Positions 24,365 through 30,855 of a stretch of 30,855 bases of DNA are shown in pieces. Made by a program: the position numbers and the translations under genes. Under the pieces are notes generated by a model. It saw only the letters and a list, made by a program, of their open reading frames with translations. It ran no database searches and had not been told where the DNA came from. The stretch's first letter is position 1, and the number at the start of each line of letters is the position of its first letter. Origin of the DNA: an uncultured Corynebacterium sp. (lineage in GTDB: Bacteria > Actinomycetota > Actinomycetes > Mycobacteriales > Mycobacteriaceae); NCBI RefSeq assembly GCF_943914015.1, contig NZ_CALUAK010000017.1, positions 1 to 30,855 of the forward strand. The letters run 5' to 3'.

Positions 24365-25894
24365 CTACTCGGCAGCAAATTCGCTGAGCTGGGCTGCCAG
24401 CTGCTGCGGGATGCGGGCATCGATGACCGTGCCCTTTTCTGTGTAATCCTCGCTGAGCACCGTACCTTCTTCGTGCACGCGCGCGACGACATCGCCGCGG
24501 GAAAAGGGCACATGGAGTGTCACGTGGCTATCCAGCGTATTGAGGAACAGCTCGATGCGACTTTCCAGCTCCTCAATCCCCTCGCCCGTGCGGGCGGAGA
24601 CGAAGGCCACATCATCGAGTGCGTGCCGGAGCTCCGCCAACACGAGCGGATCAGCCTGGTCAATCTTGTTCACCACGATGATTTCCGGTGGCGCTTCGAC
24701 CCCCTCCTCACGGACGATATCGAGGATGACACTGCGCACGGCCTCGATCTGCTTGAGCGGGAACGGATCCGAACCGTCCACCACATGCAGAATGAGGTCG
24801 GCCCCGAGGACCTCCTCCAGCGTCGAGCGGAAGGCCTCCACGAGCTGGGTGGGCAGGTGCCGGACGAAACCGACGGTGTCAGAAAAGATGATCGACCGGC
24901 CGTCGACAAGCTGTGCACGGCGGGTGGTGGGATCGAGGGTGGCGAACAAGGCATCCTCGACCAGCACACCGGCACCGGTCAGTGCGTTGATGAGGGAGGA
25001 CTTGCCCGCATTGGTGTAGCCTGCGATGGCAATTTTGGGAATAGTCGACCCGCGGCGGCGCATGGCCTTAACGTCACGGGCCTTTTTCATCGATGCCAGT
25101 TCCTTGCGGAGCTTGGCCATCTCGCTGCGCAACCGTCGACGGTCCGCCTCAATCTTCGTCTCACCGGGACCACGTAGGCCGACACCGCCGTTGGATCCAG
25201 CACGACCACCAGCCTGACGGGACAGCGCGCCACCCCAACCACGAACACGCGTGATGAGGTATTCCATTTGCGCGAGCGCCACCTGGGTTTTACCCTCGCG
25301 AGACTTCGCATGCTGGGCGAAGATGTCCAGAATGAGCATCGTCCGGTCGATGACCTTGACATCAAGGGCCTTCTCCAAGGCAATCATCTGCCCGGGCGAG
25401 AGCTCGCCATCGCACACCACGGTATCTGCGTCGTGCGCATTAATCGCGGCCTTCAGCTCGCTTACCTTGCCCTGCCCGATGTAGGTGCCGGGATCCGGCT
25501 TGTCGCGCTTCTGGTACAGGGTGTCCACCACCTCGGAGCCGGCGGTCTCCGCCAGTGCTTTCAGCTCCTCCATGGCAGCCTCAATCTCCGCGTGCGTGCC
25601 GTCCGTCCACACTCCGACAAGAACGACGCGCTCCAGACGCAGCTTGCGGTACTCCACGTCGTAGCCGTCCTCCCGCTCCGTGCGGGAGATATCCGTATGG
25701 CTCATGACGCCACGCAGGCGGGAACGATCCTCCAGGTCAAGCTCACCCACAGAAGGTGTGTGCGGGTGGTGTTCGAGGTGTGTCAACGGCTCGGCGCTGT
25801 ACCGATCCACGGTCGTGTCCTCGTGGTCGCGGAACACCTCGCGCAGTAGGTCGTCGTGATCCTGGTTTTTCGATCCAAAAGTAGAGTCAGTCAT
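24365..25894 (-). CDS. hflX: HflX ribosome-associated GTPase
   Basis: A 509-residue GTPase that binds the large ribosomal subunit and splits stalled ribosomes in other bacteria. The N-terminal HflX domain has the typical GTYIGQGKVSELKAAI and DGELSPGQ stretches. The glycine-rich linker SRQAGGRAGSNGGVGLRGPG precedes the G domain. The GTP-binding motifs are G1 GYTNAGKS (about 292-299), G3 DTVGF and G4 NKIDQAD. There is an N-terminal extension of about 100 residues, a little longer than in E. coli. The ATG at 25894 is chosen; an in-frame GTG at 25912 would add six residues and cannot be excluded. uraA follows 47 bp downstream. Confidence 0.94.
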   Translation of the reverse strand: MTDSTFGSKNQDHDDLLREVFRDHEDTTVDRYSAEPLTHLEHHPHTPSVGELDLEDRSRLRGVMSHTDISRTEREDGYDVEYRKLRLERVVLVGVWTDGTHAEIEAAMEELKALAETAGSEVVDTLYQKRDKPDPGTYIGQGKVSELKAAINAHDADTVVCDGELSPGQMIALEKALDVKVIDRTMLILDIFAQHAKSREGKTQVALAQMEYLITRVRGWGGALSRQAGGRAGSNGGVGLRGPGETKIEADRRRLRSEMAKLRKELASMKKARDVKAMRRRGSTIPKIAIAGYTNAGKSSLINALTGAGVLVEDALFATLDPTTRRAQLVDGRSIIFSDTVGFVRHLPTQLVEAFRSTLEEVLGADLILHVVDGSDPFPLKQIEAVRSVILDIVREEGVEAPPEIIVVNKIDQADPLVLAELRHALDDVAFVSARTGEGIEELESRIELFLNTLDSHVTLHVPFSRGDVVARVHEEGTVLSEDYTEKGTVIDARIPQQLAAQLSEFAAE

Positions 25895-25970
25895 TGTGCC
25901 CCATTGTTCCACATGACCTTGCTATTCAGTAATTTTCTGCACCGGTGATGCCCAGCTGCTCCGGCGTTTG

Positions 25971-25976
25971 TAAGAT
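25971..25976 (+). promoter_or_regulatory. Candidate -10 for a leaderless Cys-tail gene transcript
   Basis: TAAGAT, preceded by TTTG, ends seven bases before the ATG at 25984. A start point at the A of the ATG is the expected spacing. No Shine-Dalgarno precedes this ATG. Confidence 0.5.
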
Positions 25977-25983
25977 GGTGCCC

Positions 25984-26733
25984 ATGACCTCTGACACGAC
26001 TACAGATCTCTCTTGCATCGGCCTCGACCTGGGCGATTGGCCCAAGACGGTGGAGGCCGCGATTAACAGTGGCACGCTCGCTGTTGTCGGCGAGACCAAC
26101 GGCGGGCAGTTGGTGCAGTTCAACGACCCGTCCGGCGCGCGCATCTCCATCCTCACCTCGGAGCCGTACGCCGTGTTCAGTGGCTTTAACGGCTCGACCG
26201 TGGTGACCGCCCACGTCACGATGGTCAACGACGTTCTCGCCCTCCTTGATGTTGTCAACGACGAGGGCTTCCACCTCGCCTCGCTGACGGTGAACCTCGC
26301 GCAGGGCCCCATCCTCGTGGATGCCGAGCCGCTGCAGTTCGAGGGCGTAGAAATCACCGCGATGGCCATCGATGCGTCGGTCACCCAGGGCTCTGCGGAG
26401 CCTGCTCTCGAGTCCCTCGGTGCTCAGCTTATCGACGCTGGGTCGGGCTCTGCCGTCCCCGACGCCTCCGCCAGGCTCACCGCCCCCATTGTCCGCACTG
26501 ATTACCGTACGACGGAGCTAACCGGCCAGCGTTTCATCCACGCCGTCGTGCACGAGCCGCTGCCGATGGATATCTGCCTCCCTGATGCACCTACGCTTCC
26601 GGAAAAGGGCGACATCATTTCCGGCACGGTCATGCTCACCGGTTCCGTTGCCCTGCCTGCTTCCGCCGGCTGTGGCGGTAGCGGTAGCTGCGGGTGTGGC
26701 GGCGGTGGCTGTGGCTGCGGCGGTCACGCGTAA
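25984..26733 (+). CDS. Unknown protein with Cys/Gly-rich C-terminal tail
   Basis: A 249-residue protein I do not recognise by function. From the pattern of short hydrophobic stretches the body looks beta-rich, without a signal peptide or membrane helix. After about residue 225 it ends in a low-complexity tail of Gly with five cysteines and a penultimate His (pieces such as GCGGSGSCGCGG and GCGCGGHA). Such clustered cysteines suggest a metal or Fe-S site, or redox chemistry, but this is inference. The start at 25984 is preferred over the frame opening at 25945 because of the -10 box just before it. The membrane-protein gene follows after 49 bp with its own Shine-Dalgarno, forming a two-gene unit. 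Confidence 0.75.
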   Translation: MTSDTTTDLSCIGLDLGDWPKTVEAAINSGTLAVVGETNGGQLVQFNDPSGARISILTSEPYAVFSGFNGSTVVTAHVTMVNDVLALLDVVNDEGFHLASLTVNLAQGPILVDAEPLQFEGVEITAMAIDASVTQGSAEPALESLGAQLIDAGSGSAVPDASARLTAPIVRTDYRTTELTGQRFIHAVVHEPLPMDICLPDAPTLPEKGDIISGTVMLTGSVALPASAGCGGSGSCGCGGGGCGCGGHA

Positions 26734-26782
26734 AATCAACCCGGATCATTTTTACCCAGCAGACGACAAAGGAGCGATCCCC

Positions 26783-27448
26783 ATGGCAACGGATGAGCCG
26801 ACACCAGAGCGCTCGTCCTTTTCCGCGCGCCAGAGCGTGGTGCTCCCCACCGTCGTGGTCATCATCTGCTGCATCATCTTGTCACTGTGGCTGAAGGTGC
26901 CGGGGCTTATCCTCTCCACCTTCATCCTGCTTGGCACCTTCTTCCTGGTGAACCAGGACCAGAAATCAACCGAGCGCGACGCGCTCATCATGTCCATTCG
27001 GCTGTCCAGCGAGGATATCGAAACCACGCTGGAGCAGTACTCCACGTTCCTTAACGGGACGGATACCGACTCGCTTGCCGATCGCACGCTGCACCGCCCA
27101 GAACTGGCGAATATGGACTCCGAGGCCCCGGAGATCGAGGCCTTCCACTACACGGCAGCCAATTGCCGGCGCTTCCTCAACCGGCTCGATGCCAAGATAG
27201 GCCCGGACACGTCACTCGACGAGCTGCGCCGTATCCTCACTGCCACCGACGAGCGCGCCGCCGAGCTCGAGGAACAGTGGCGCGCAGCCCGTCGCACGGC
27301 GCTGCGCCTCGGTCCCTCCTCGTCTTTCCCCGATACGTCAACTCCGACGAACTCACTCAAGGCCTGGAATAAGGCCGGGATCGATACCTCGGGGGCTGCT
27401 CAGTGGAACCACAAGTGGTCGAAGCGCAAGCTCAACGATTCTGACTAA
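26783..27448 (+). CDS. Membrane protein with two N-terminal transmembrane helices
   Basis: A 221-residue protein of unknown function. Two hydrophobic segments (about residues 19-37 and 39-57) separated by a very short turn form an N-terminal hairpin anchor. The remaining ~160 residues are hydrophilic, mostly helical and probably cytosolic. The ATG at 26783 has a good Shine-Dalgarno AAAGGAG at 26769-26775; the longer open frame from 26585 overlaps the previous gene's Gly-rich tail in another frame and is not used. It follows the Cys-tail gene by 49 bp and overlaps the end of convergent dapF by 17 bp. I do not recognise a known domain. Confidence 0.8.
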   Translation: MATDEPTPERSSFSARQSVVLPTVVVIICCIILSLWLKVPGLILSTFILLGTFFLVNQDQKSTERDALIMSIRLSSEDIETTLEQYSTFLNGTDTDSLADRTLHRPELANMDSEAPEIEAFHYTAANCRRFLNRLDAKIGPDTSLDELRRILTATDERAAELEEQWRAARRTALRLGPSSSFPDTSTPTNSLKAWNKAGIDTSGAAQWNHKWSKRKLNDSD

Positions 27449-28274
27449 CCTGGAAAACGATTTCCGAGGGGCCACGCAATGTTGCCTGTCCATCATGCAC
27501 AGTGACCTGCACAGTTCCACCAGGAACGTGAACGTCAACGGAGCCTTCTGCTTTTCCTGCGTCGGCAAGCGCTGCGACCGCGGTAGCGACCGTTCCTGTG
27601 CCACACGAGCGGGTCTCCCCCACGCCACGCTCATTCACCCGCATGTGCACCGCGCCATCGGTTAGTTCCGTGGCGATTTCCACATTCACCCCGGCTGGGA
27701 AAAACTCCGTATCGACGGTAAACCCGTCCTGGATTGGTAGCGTCTCCAGCTGTTTCCGGGTAAGCGTGGGGATGATGCAGGCAAGGTGCGGGTTACCCAC
27801 GTCGATGCCGAGACCAGCGAAGGTCGTCTTCCTCAGCATGCAGGTGGACACACCTGTTACTTCCACTGCCCCCATGTCCACCGATACATCCGCGTGCCGG
27901 TGATCTGCCGCATGCACGGTCACGTGCTTATCCCCTGCCCGGGTACCGACGAGGAAATTCTTGTCCGTCACCAGCCCTGAGGCGACCAGGTAGTGGGCGA
28001 AGACGCGCGTGCCGTTTCCGCACATCTCGGCTACGGAACCATCGGCGTTGCGGTAATCCATGAACCACTCGGCGTGCGACGGCTCATCTATATCGCCAGA
28101 CCGCACGACGCGCAGCAGCCCATCGGCACCGATGCCACTGTGCCGGTTGCACAGCTCGGCCACCTCAGCCGGGGTGGGATTGAAGCGATTTTCTGTATCC
28201 ACGAGGAGGACGAAGTCGTTTTCCGTCCCGTGGCCTTTAAGAACAGTCGCGTCAACGAACCTGGAAGAAATCAT
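27432..28274 (-). CDS. dapF: Diaminopimelate epimerase DapF
   Basis: It converts LL- to meso-diaminopimelate, the last precursor for lysine and for the peptidoglycan cross-link. A 280-residue cytosolic, cofactor-independent epimerase. Both catalytic cysteines are present: Cys85 in EMCGNGTR and Cys224 in RSCGTGT. The N-terminal block VLKGHGTENDF and NPHLA in the second half are typical. The start at 28274 is chosen because the conserved N-terminus begins there; it overlaps the miaA stop as ATGA, so the two are translationally coupled. A TACACT box 7 nt before the ATG, within miaA, might also give a short leaderless transcript. The 3' end overlaps the convergent membrane-protein gene by 17 bp. 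Confidence 0.96.
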   Translation of the reverse strand: MISSRFVDATVLKGHGTENDFVLLVDTENRFNPTPAEVAELCNRHSGIGADGLLRVVRSGDIDEPSHAEWFMDYRNADGSVAEMCGNGTRVFAHYLVASGLVTDKNFLVGTRAGDKHVTVHAADHRHADVSVDMGAVEVTGVSTCMLRKTTFAGLGIDVGNPHLACIIPTLTRKQLETLPIQDGFTVDTEFFPAGVNVEIATELTDGAVHMRVNERGVGETRSCGTGTVATAVAALADAGKAEGSVDVHVPGGTVQVTVHDGQATLRGPSEIVFQVSQNR

Positions 28275-29191
28275 GCATCCAAGTGTAGAGCCTCGCACAC
28301 ACCCGTTGCAGAAACAGTGTCCGCTGCAAACCACGTAATCCGCGGATCGCGCTTAAACCAGCTGCGCTGCCTGCGCACGTAGCGCCGCGTACCCGTAATC
28401 GTGCGCTCCACCGCCTCCTCCGGGGTGAGCAGGCCAGCATCCATATCCAGTACCTGCGCGTAGCCGATCGCGCGCCCGGCCGTTGACTCCCTTGTGAGCC
28501 CCTCGCACACGAGTCCCCGCGTCTCCTCCACAAGCCCATTGTCAAACATCTGCCGGGAACGCAGATCGATCCGCGGGTTGAGCCACGCCGACTCCGTTGC
28601 CAGCCCCACCACTTTCGTTCCCCACCGGGGTACCTCCCGGCGGGTGGGCATGCTCGCGGCATACGGCTGCCCCGTCAGCTCGATGACCTCCAGAGCGCGG
28701 ATCGTGCGACGCTCATCGTTTTCTTCAATGACGGCTGCCGCCGCGGGATCCTTCTGCGCAAGCTCCGCATGCAACGCGTGCACCCCGATGTCCTCGGCGC
28801 GCGCCTCCCACCGTGAGCGCACGGCGACGTCGGTGGGAGGAAACCTCCAAGCGTCGACAAGGCTCTGGTAGTACATCATCGACCCACCGACCAGAACAGG
28901 ACGCACCCCCCGCGCCATCAAAGCCGTGATACACGCCTCTGCGCGCTCTTGGTAGCGCTGCACCGATGCCTCCTGGGACACCTCCCAGATATCCAGAAGG
29001 TGATGCGGAATCCCCCGCCGCTCCTCCACAGAAAGCTTCGCCGTACCGATATCCATCCCCCGGTAAAGCTGCATCGAATCCATATTCACAACCTCCCCTC
29101 CCAGCTGCTCACACAGCGCCAAAGAAAGGTCAGATTTACCCGATGCCGTCGGGCCAACAATTGCGAGCGGACAAAGAGCAGCGGACATCAT
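28271..29191 (-). CDS. miaA: tRNA dimethylallyltransferase MiaA
   Basis: It transfers a dimethylallyl group to N6 of A37 in tRNAs that read UNN codons. A 306-residue cytosolic enzyme, the usual length. The P-loop is GPTASGKS (13-20), followed by the family motif DSMQLYRGMDIGTAK (38-52) and, further on, VLVGGSMMYY and TGTRRYVRRQRSWF. The open frame extends 50 codons upstream of 29191, but the conserved N-terminus begins at the tandem ATGs (29191 and 29188), and a TACACT -10 box ends six bases before the first, pointing to a leaderless message. The stop overlaps the dapF start. The DUF349 gene is divergent, about 160 bp away. Confidence 0.96.
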   Translation of the reverse strand: MMSAALCPLAIVGPTASGKSDLSLALCEQLGGEVVNMDSMQLYRGMDIGTAKLSVEERRGIPHHLLDIWEVSQEASVQRYQERAEACITALMARGVRPVLVGGSMMYYQSLVDAWRFPPTDVAVRSRWEARAEDIGVHALHAELAQKDPAAAAVIEENDERRTIRALEVIELTGQPYAASMPTRREVPRWGTKVVGLATESAWLNPRIDLRSRQMFDNGLVEETRGLVCEGLTRESTAGRAIGYAQVLDMDAGLLTPEEAVERTITGTRRYVRRQRSWFKRDPRITWFAADTVSATGVCEALHLDA

Positions 29192-29197
29192 ACGGAC

Positions 29198-29203
29198 AGT
29201 GTA
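29198..29203 (-). promoter_or_regulatory. -10 box for leaderless miaA transcript
   Basis: On the minus strand TACACT is followed by six bases and then the ATG at 29191. Together with the absence of a Shine-Dalgarno, this indicates transcription starting at or next to the start codon. Confidence 0.6.
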
Positions 29204-29349
29204 ATCATCCGCAACAAACTGCGGACTTTTGACCGCTGTCGCTGTAAACTGAGAAAAGATTACGGGCACACCCCGGATCGCATGTATTTGGCAGCCGTGT
29301 TGCGCGGCACTACGGAGCCGCCGGTGGCGGTAGAAGGGCATGGAAACCC

Positions 29350-30777
29350 ATGACGACGCAGAACCTCAATCCCGACGACCCCCGGACCGCCGCCGGGAAA
29401 CCGGACGCACCCGCGTCAGCACCGCGTCCCACCCCGAAGCCCGGCCCCCGGCCCAAGCCAGGCCCCGCCCGTTCACGCGCACCCCGTCGCTCCCCCGCAG
29501 CGGCGAAGCCTTCCATCTCCTTCACCCTCGTCGGTGCACCGACCATTCCCGCCGCATCGACCAACCCTTCCGCCTTCGGACGTGCTGACGACAATGGCAC
29601 TATCTTCCGCACCACCGCCTTCGGCGAGGTAGAGGTCGGCTCCTGGCAGGCAGGCGATCCGACGCAGGGACTCGCCCACTTCGCGCAGCGCTTCGACGAC
29701 CTCCGCACCGAAGTCCTCGTCCTCGGCAGCCGCCTGGAAGCACACCCGGAGGAAGCCTCTACCATCGCCAACCAGGCACGCGGTATCGCCGACCGCCTCG
29801 GCGACGAACAGGTCGTCGGCGACCTCGACTCCGTCAGCGCCTACCTCGATTTCCTCATCAACGCGACCGAATCCGCCCACGCGCAAGCAAAAAAGGCCAA
29901 GGAGGAGCGCTCCGAGAAGGCCATCGCTCGCAAGGAAGAGCTCATCGCCGAAGCTGAGTCCATCGCTGCCGACTCCACCCAGTGGAAGGCCGCCGGTGAC
30001 CGCCTCAAAGCCATCCTCGAGGAGTGGAAGACGATCCGTGGCATCGACCGCAAGACCGACGATGCCCTGTGGAAGCGCTACGCCCGCGCCCGCGATTCCT
30101 TCCGTCGCCGTCGTGGCAGCCACTTCGCGGAACTCGACCGCAACCGTGCCGCCGCCAAGAAGATCAAGGAAGACCTCGTCGAGCGCGCCGAAGCCCTCCA
30201 GGATTCCACCGATTGGGGCGAAACCGCCGGCAAGTACCGCGAACTCATGAACGAATGGAAAGCTGCCGGCCGTGCACCGCGCGATGCCGACAACAAACTA
30301 TGGGCACGCTTCCGCGCCGCCCAGGATGTCTTCTTCGGCAACCGCGATGCCGTCACCCGCGAACGCGACGAAGAGTTCGAAGCCAACGCCGATGCCAAGC
30401 AGGTGCTCATCGACGAATACGATCCGCTCATCCAGCCCGACAAGGATCTCGATGCTGCCCGCACCAAGCTCCACGAGCTGCAGGACAAGTGGGAAGAGAT
30501 CGGCTACGTCCCCCGCAACCGCATCCGCGAGTTTGAGCAGAAAATCGCCGCCCTCGAGTCCCGCGTTTCCAACGCTGCCGACGACCAGTGGCGCCGCACC
30601 GACCCGGCTGCCCAAGCCCGCGCCGACCAATTCTCCCGCAAGGTAGACGAGCTCAACGAGCAGGCCGATGCAGCCGAGGCCAAGGGCAAAGATGCCAAGG
30701 CCAAGCAGCTGCGCGCCCAGGCTGCCCAGTGGCAGGAGTGGGCCGACACGGCCAGCCACGCCGTCGAGGACCGCTAG
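29350..30777 (+). CDS. DUF349 family coiled-coil protein
   Basis: A 475-residue protein with a Pro/Ala/Arg-rich disordered N-terminus (about residues 10-55), a short beta-rich segment (to about 110) and then a long helical part built of DUF349 repeats. Each repeat shows the W-K-x-A-G or W-x-E-I-G pattern: STQWKAAGDRL, EWKTIRGIDRKTDDALWKR, EWKAAGRAPRDADNKLWAR, and DKWEEIGYVPRNR. The end is a charged coiled coil (KVDELNEQADAAEAKGKDAK). No signal peptide or membrane segment is visible. Family function is not established. The ATG at 29350 lacks a well-spaced Shine-Dalgarno (GAAGGG ends about 13 nt away). The gene is divergent from miaA. The family call is secure; the role is unknown. Confidence 0.85.
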   Translation: MTTQNLNPDDPRTAAGKPDAPASAPRPTPKPGPRPKPGPARSRAPRRSPAAAKPSISFTLVGAPTIPAASTNPSAFGRADDNGTIFRTTAFGEVEVGSWQAGDPTQGLAHFAQRFDDLRTEVLVLGSRLEAHPEEASTIANQARGIADRLGDEQVVGDLDSVSAYLDFLINATESAHAQAKKAKEERSEKAIARKEELIAEAESIAADSTQWKAAGDRLKAILEEWKTIRGIDRKTDDALWKRYARARDSFRRRRGSHFAELDRNRAAAKKIKEDLVERAEALQDSTDWGETAGKYRELMNEWKAAGRAPRDADNKLWARFRAAQDVFFGNRDAVTRERDEEFEANADAKQVLIDEYDPLIQPDKDLDAARTKLHELQDKWEEIGYVPRNRIREFEQKIAALESRVSNAADDQWRRTDPAAQARADQFSRKVDELNEQADAAEAKGKDAKAKQLRAQAAQWQEWADTASHAVEDR

Positions 30778-30779
30778 CC

Positions 30780-30831
30780 GCGGGGGTGTTTTACCCCCGC
30801 TGTGTCCTGCGGGGTGCCTTCGGCACCGTTA
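30780..30831 (+). terminator. Hairpins after the DUF349 gene
   Basis: A perfect 8-bp stem GCGGGGGT/ACCCCCGC (30780-30800, 5-nt loop) directly follows the stop codon, and a second hairpin GGTGCC/GGCACC (30817-30831) comes after it. Neither has a T-run, so termination is likely but not certain. Confidence 0.5.
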
Positions 30832-30855
30832 TGGTGCGGGGTATGGATACATCTC

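Noticed and set aside
1..30855. Mobile element, prophage or defence island
   Set aside because: No transposase, integrase, phage or restriction genes, no terminal repeats and no attachment sites; gene content and order are core corynebacterial.

Overview
The window is a stretch of actinobacterial core chromosome, almost certainly from a Corynebacterium. The evidence is a recognisable DtxR at the left edge followed by galE, a SugR and FruR pair of DeoR regulators beside fruK-ptsF-ptsH, a Corynebacterium-type SOS box in front of lexA, a small membrane protein in the position of divS between lexA and nrdR, and moderately GC-rich genes. From memory, gene order closely follows the dtxR-to-miaA block of C. 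glutamicum and C. diphtheriae. I cannot name the species. I see no tRNA, rRNA, CRISPR array, insertion sequence, prophage or attachment site.

Layout, left to right. (1) 1-2.5 kb: 5'-truncated dtxR and galE, each with an intrinsic terminator, then a C-rich/G-rich gap. (2) 2.5-8.6 kb: a minus-strand DUF4192 protein with a very acidic repeated tail; divergent from it a PAC2-family protein, a Ski2-like helicase with a long C-terminal extension, and a small ankyrin-like protein. (3) 8.7-15.0 kb: a LysE/RhtB exporter, an AT-rich gap, oxyR, and the very large helicase hrpA. (4) 15.0-17.0 kb: nrdR and a divS-like gene on the minus strand, facing away from lexA. (5) 17.4-23.0 kb: the sugar block sugR, fruR-fruK-ptsF and ptsH. 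(6) 23.0-25.9 kb: uraA and hflX on the minus strand. (7) 26.0-30.8 kb: a protein with a Cys/Gly-rich C-terminus and a small membrane protein on the plus strand, miaA-dapF on the minus strand, and a DUF349 coiled-coil protein.

How the genes work together. dtxR (iron), oxyR (peroxide), lexA with the divS-like gene (DNA damage), nrdR (deoxynucleotide supply) and sugR/fruR (sugar uptake) make this a regulator-rich housekeeping segment. Fructose would enter through PtsF as fructose 1-phosphate and be phosphorylated by FruK to fructose 1,6-bisphosphate, with HPr as phosphate donor. Enzyme I (ptsI), which lies between sugR and fruR in C. glutamicum, is missing here. miaA and dapF overlap by ATGA and are probably translationally coupled.

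No clearly new multi-gene system stands out. The observations most worth following are a dense run of C4-5 tracts after galE that gives a canonical G-quadruplex motif just past the DUF4192 stop codon; several genes whose -10 box sits about 6-11 nt before the start codon, implying leaderless mRNAs and revising the hrpA start; the missing ptsI; the unknown protein with a five-cysteine glycine-rich tail; and the AT-rich, palindrome-bearing region before oxyR.
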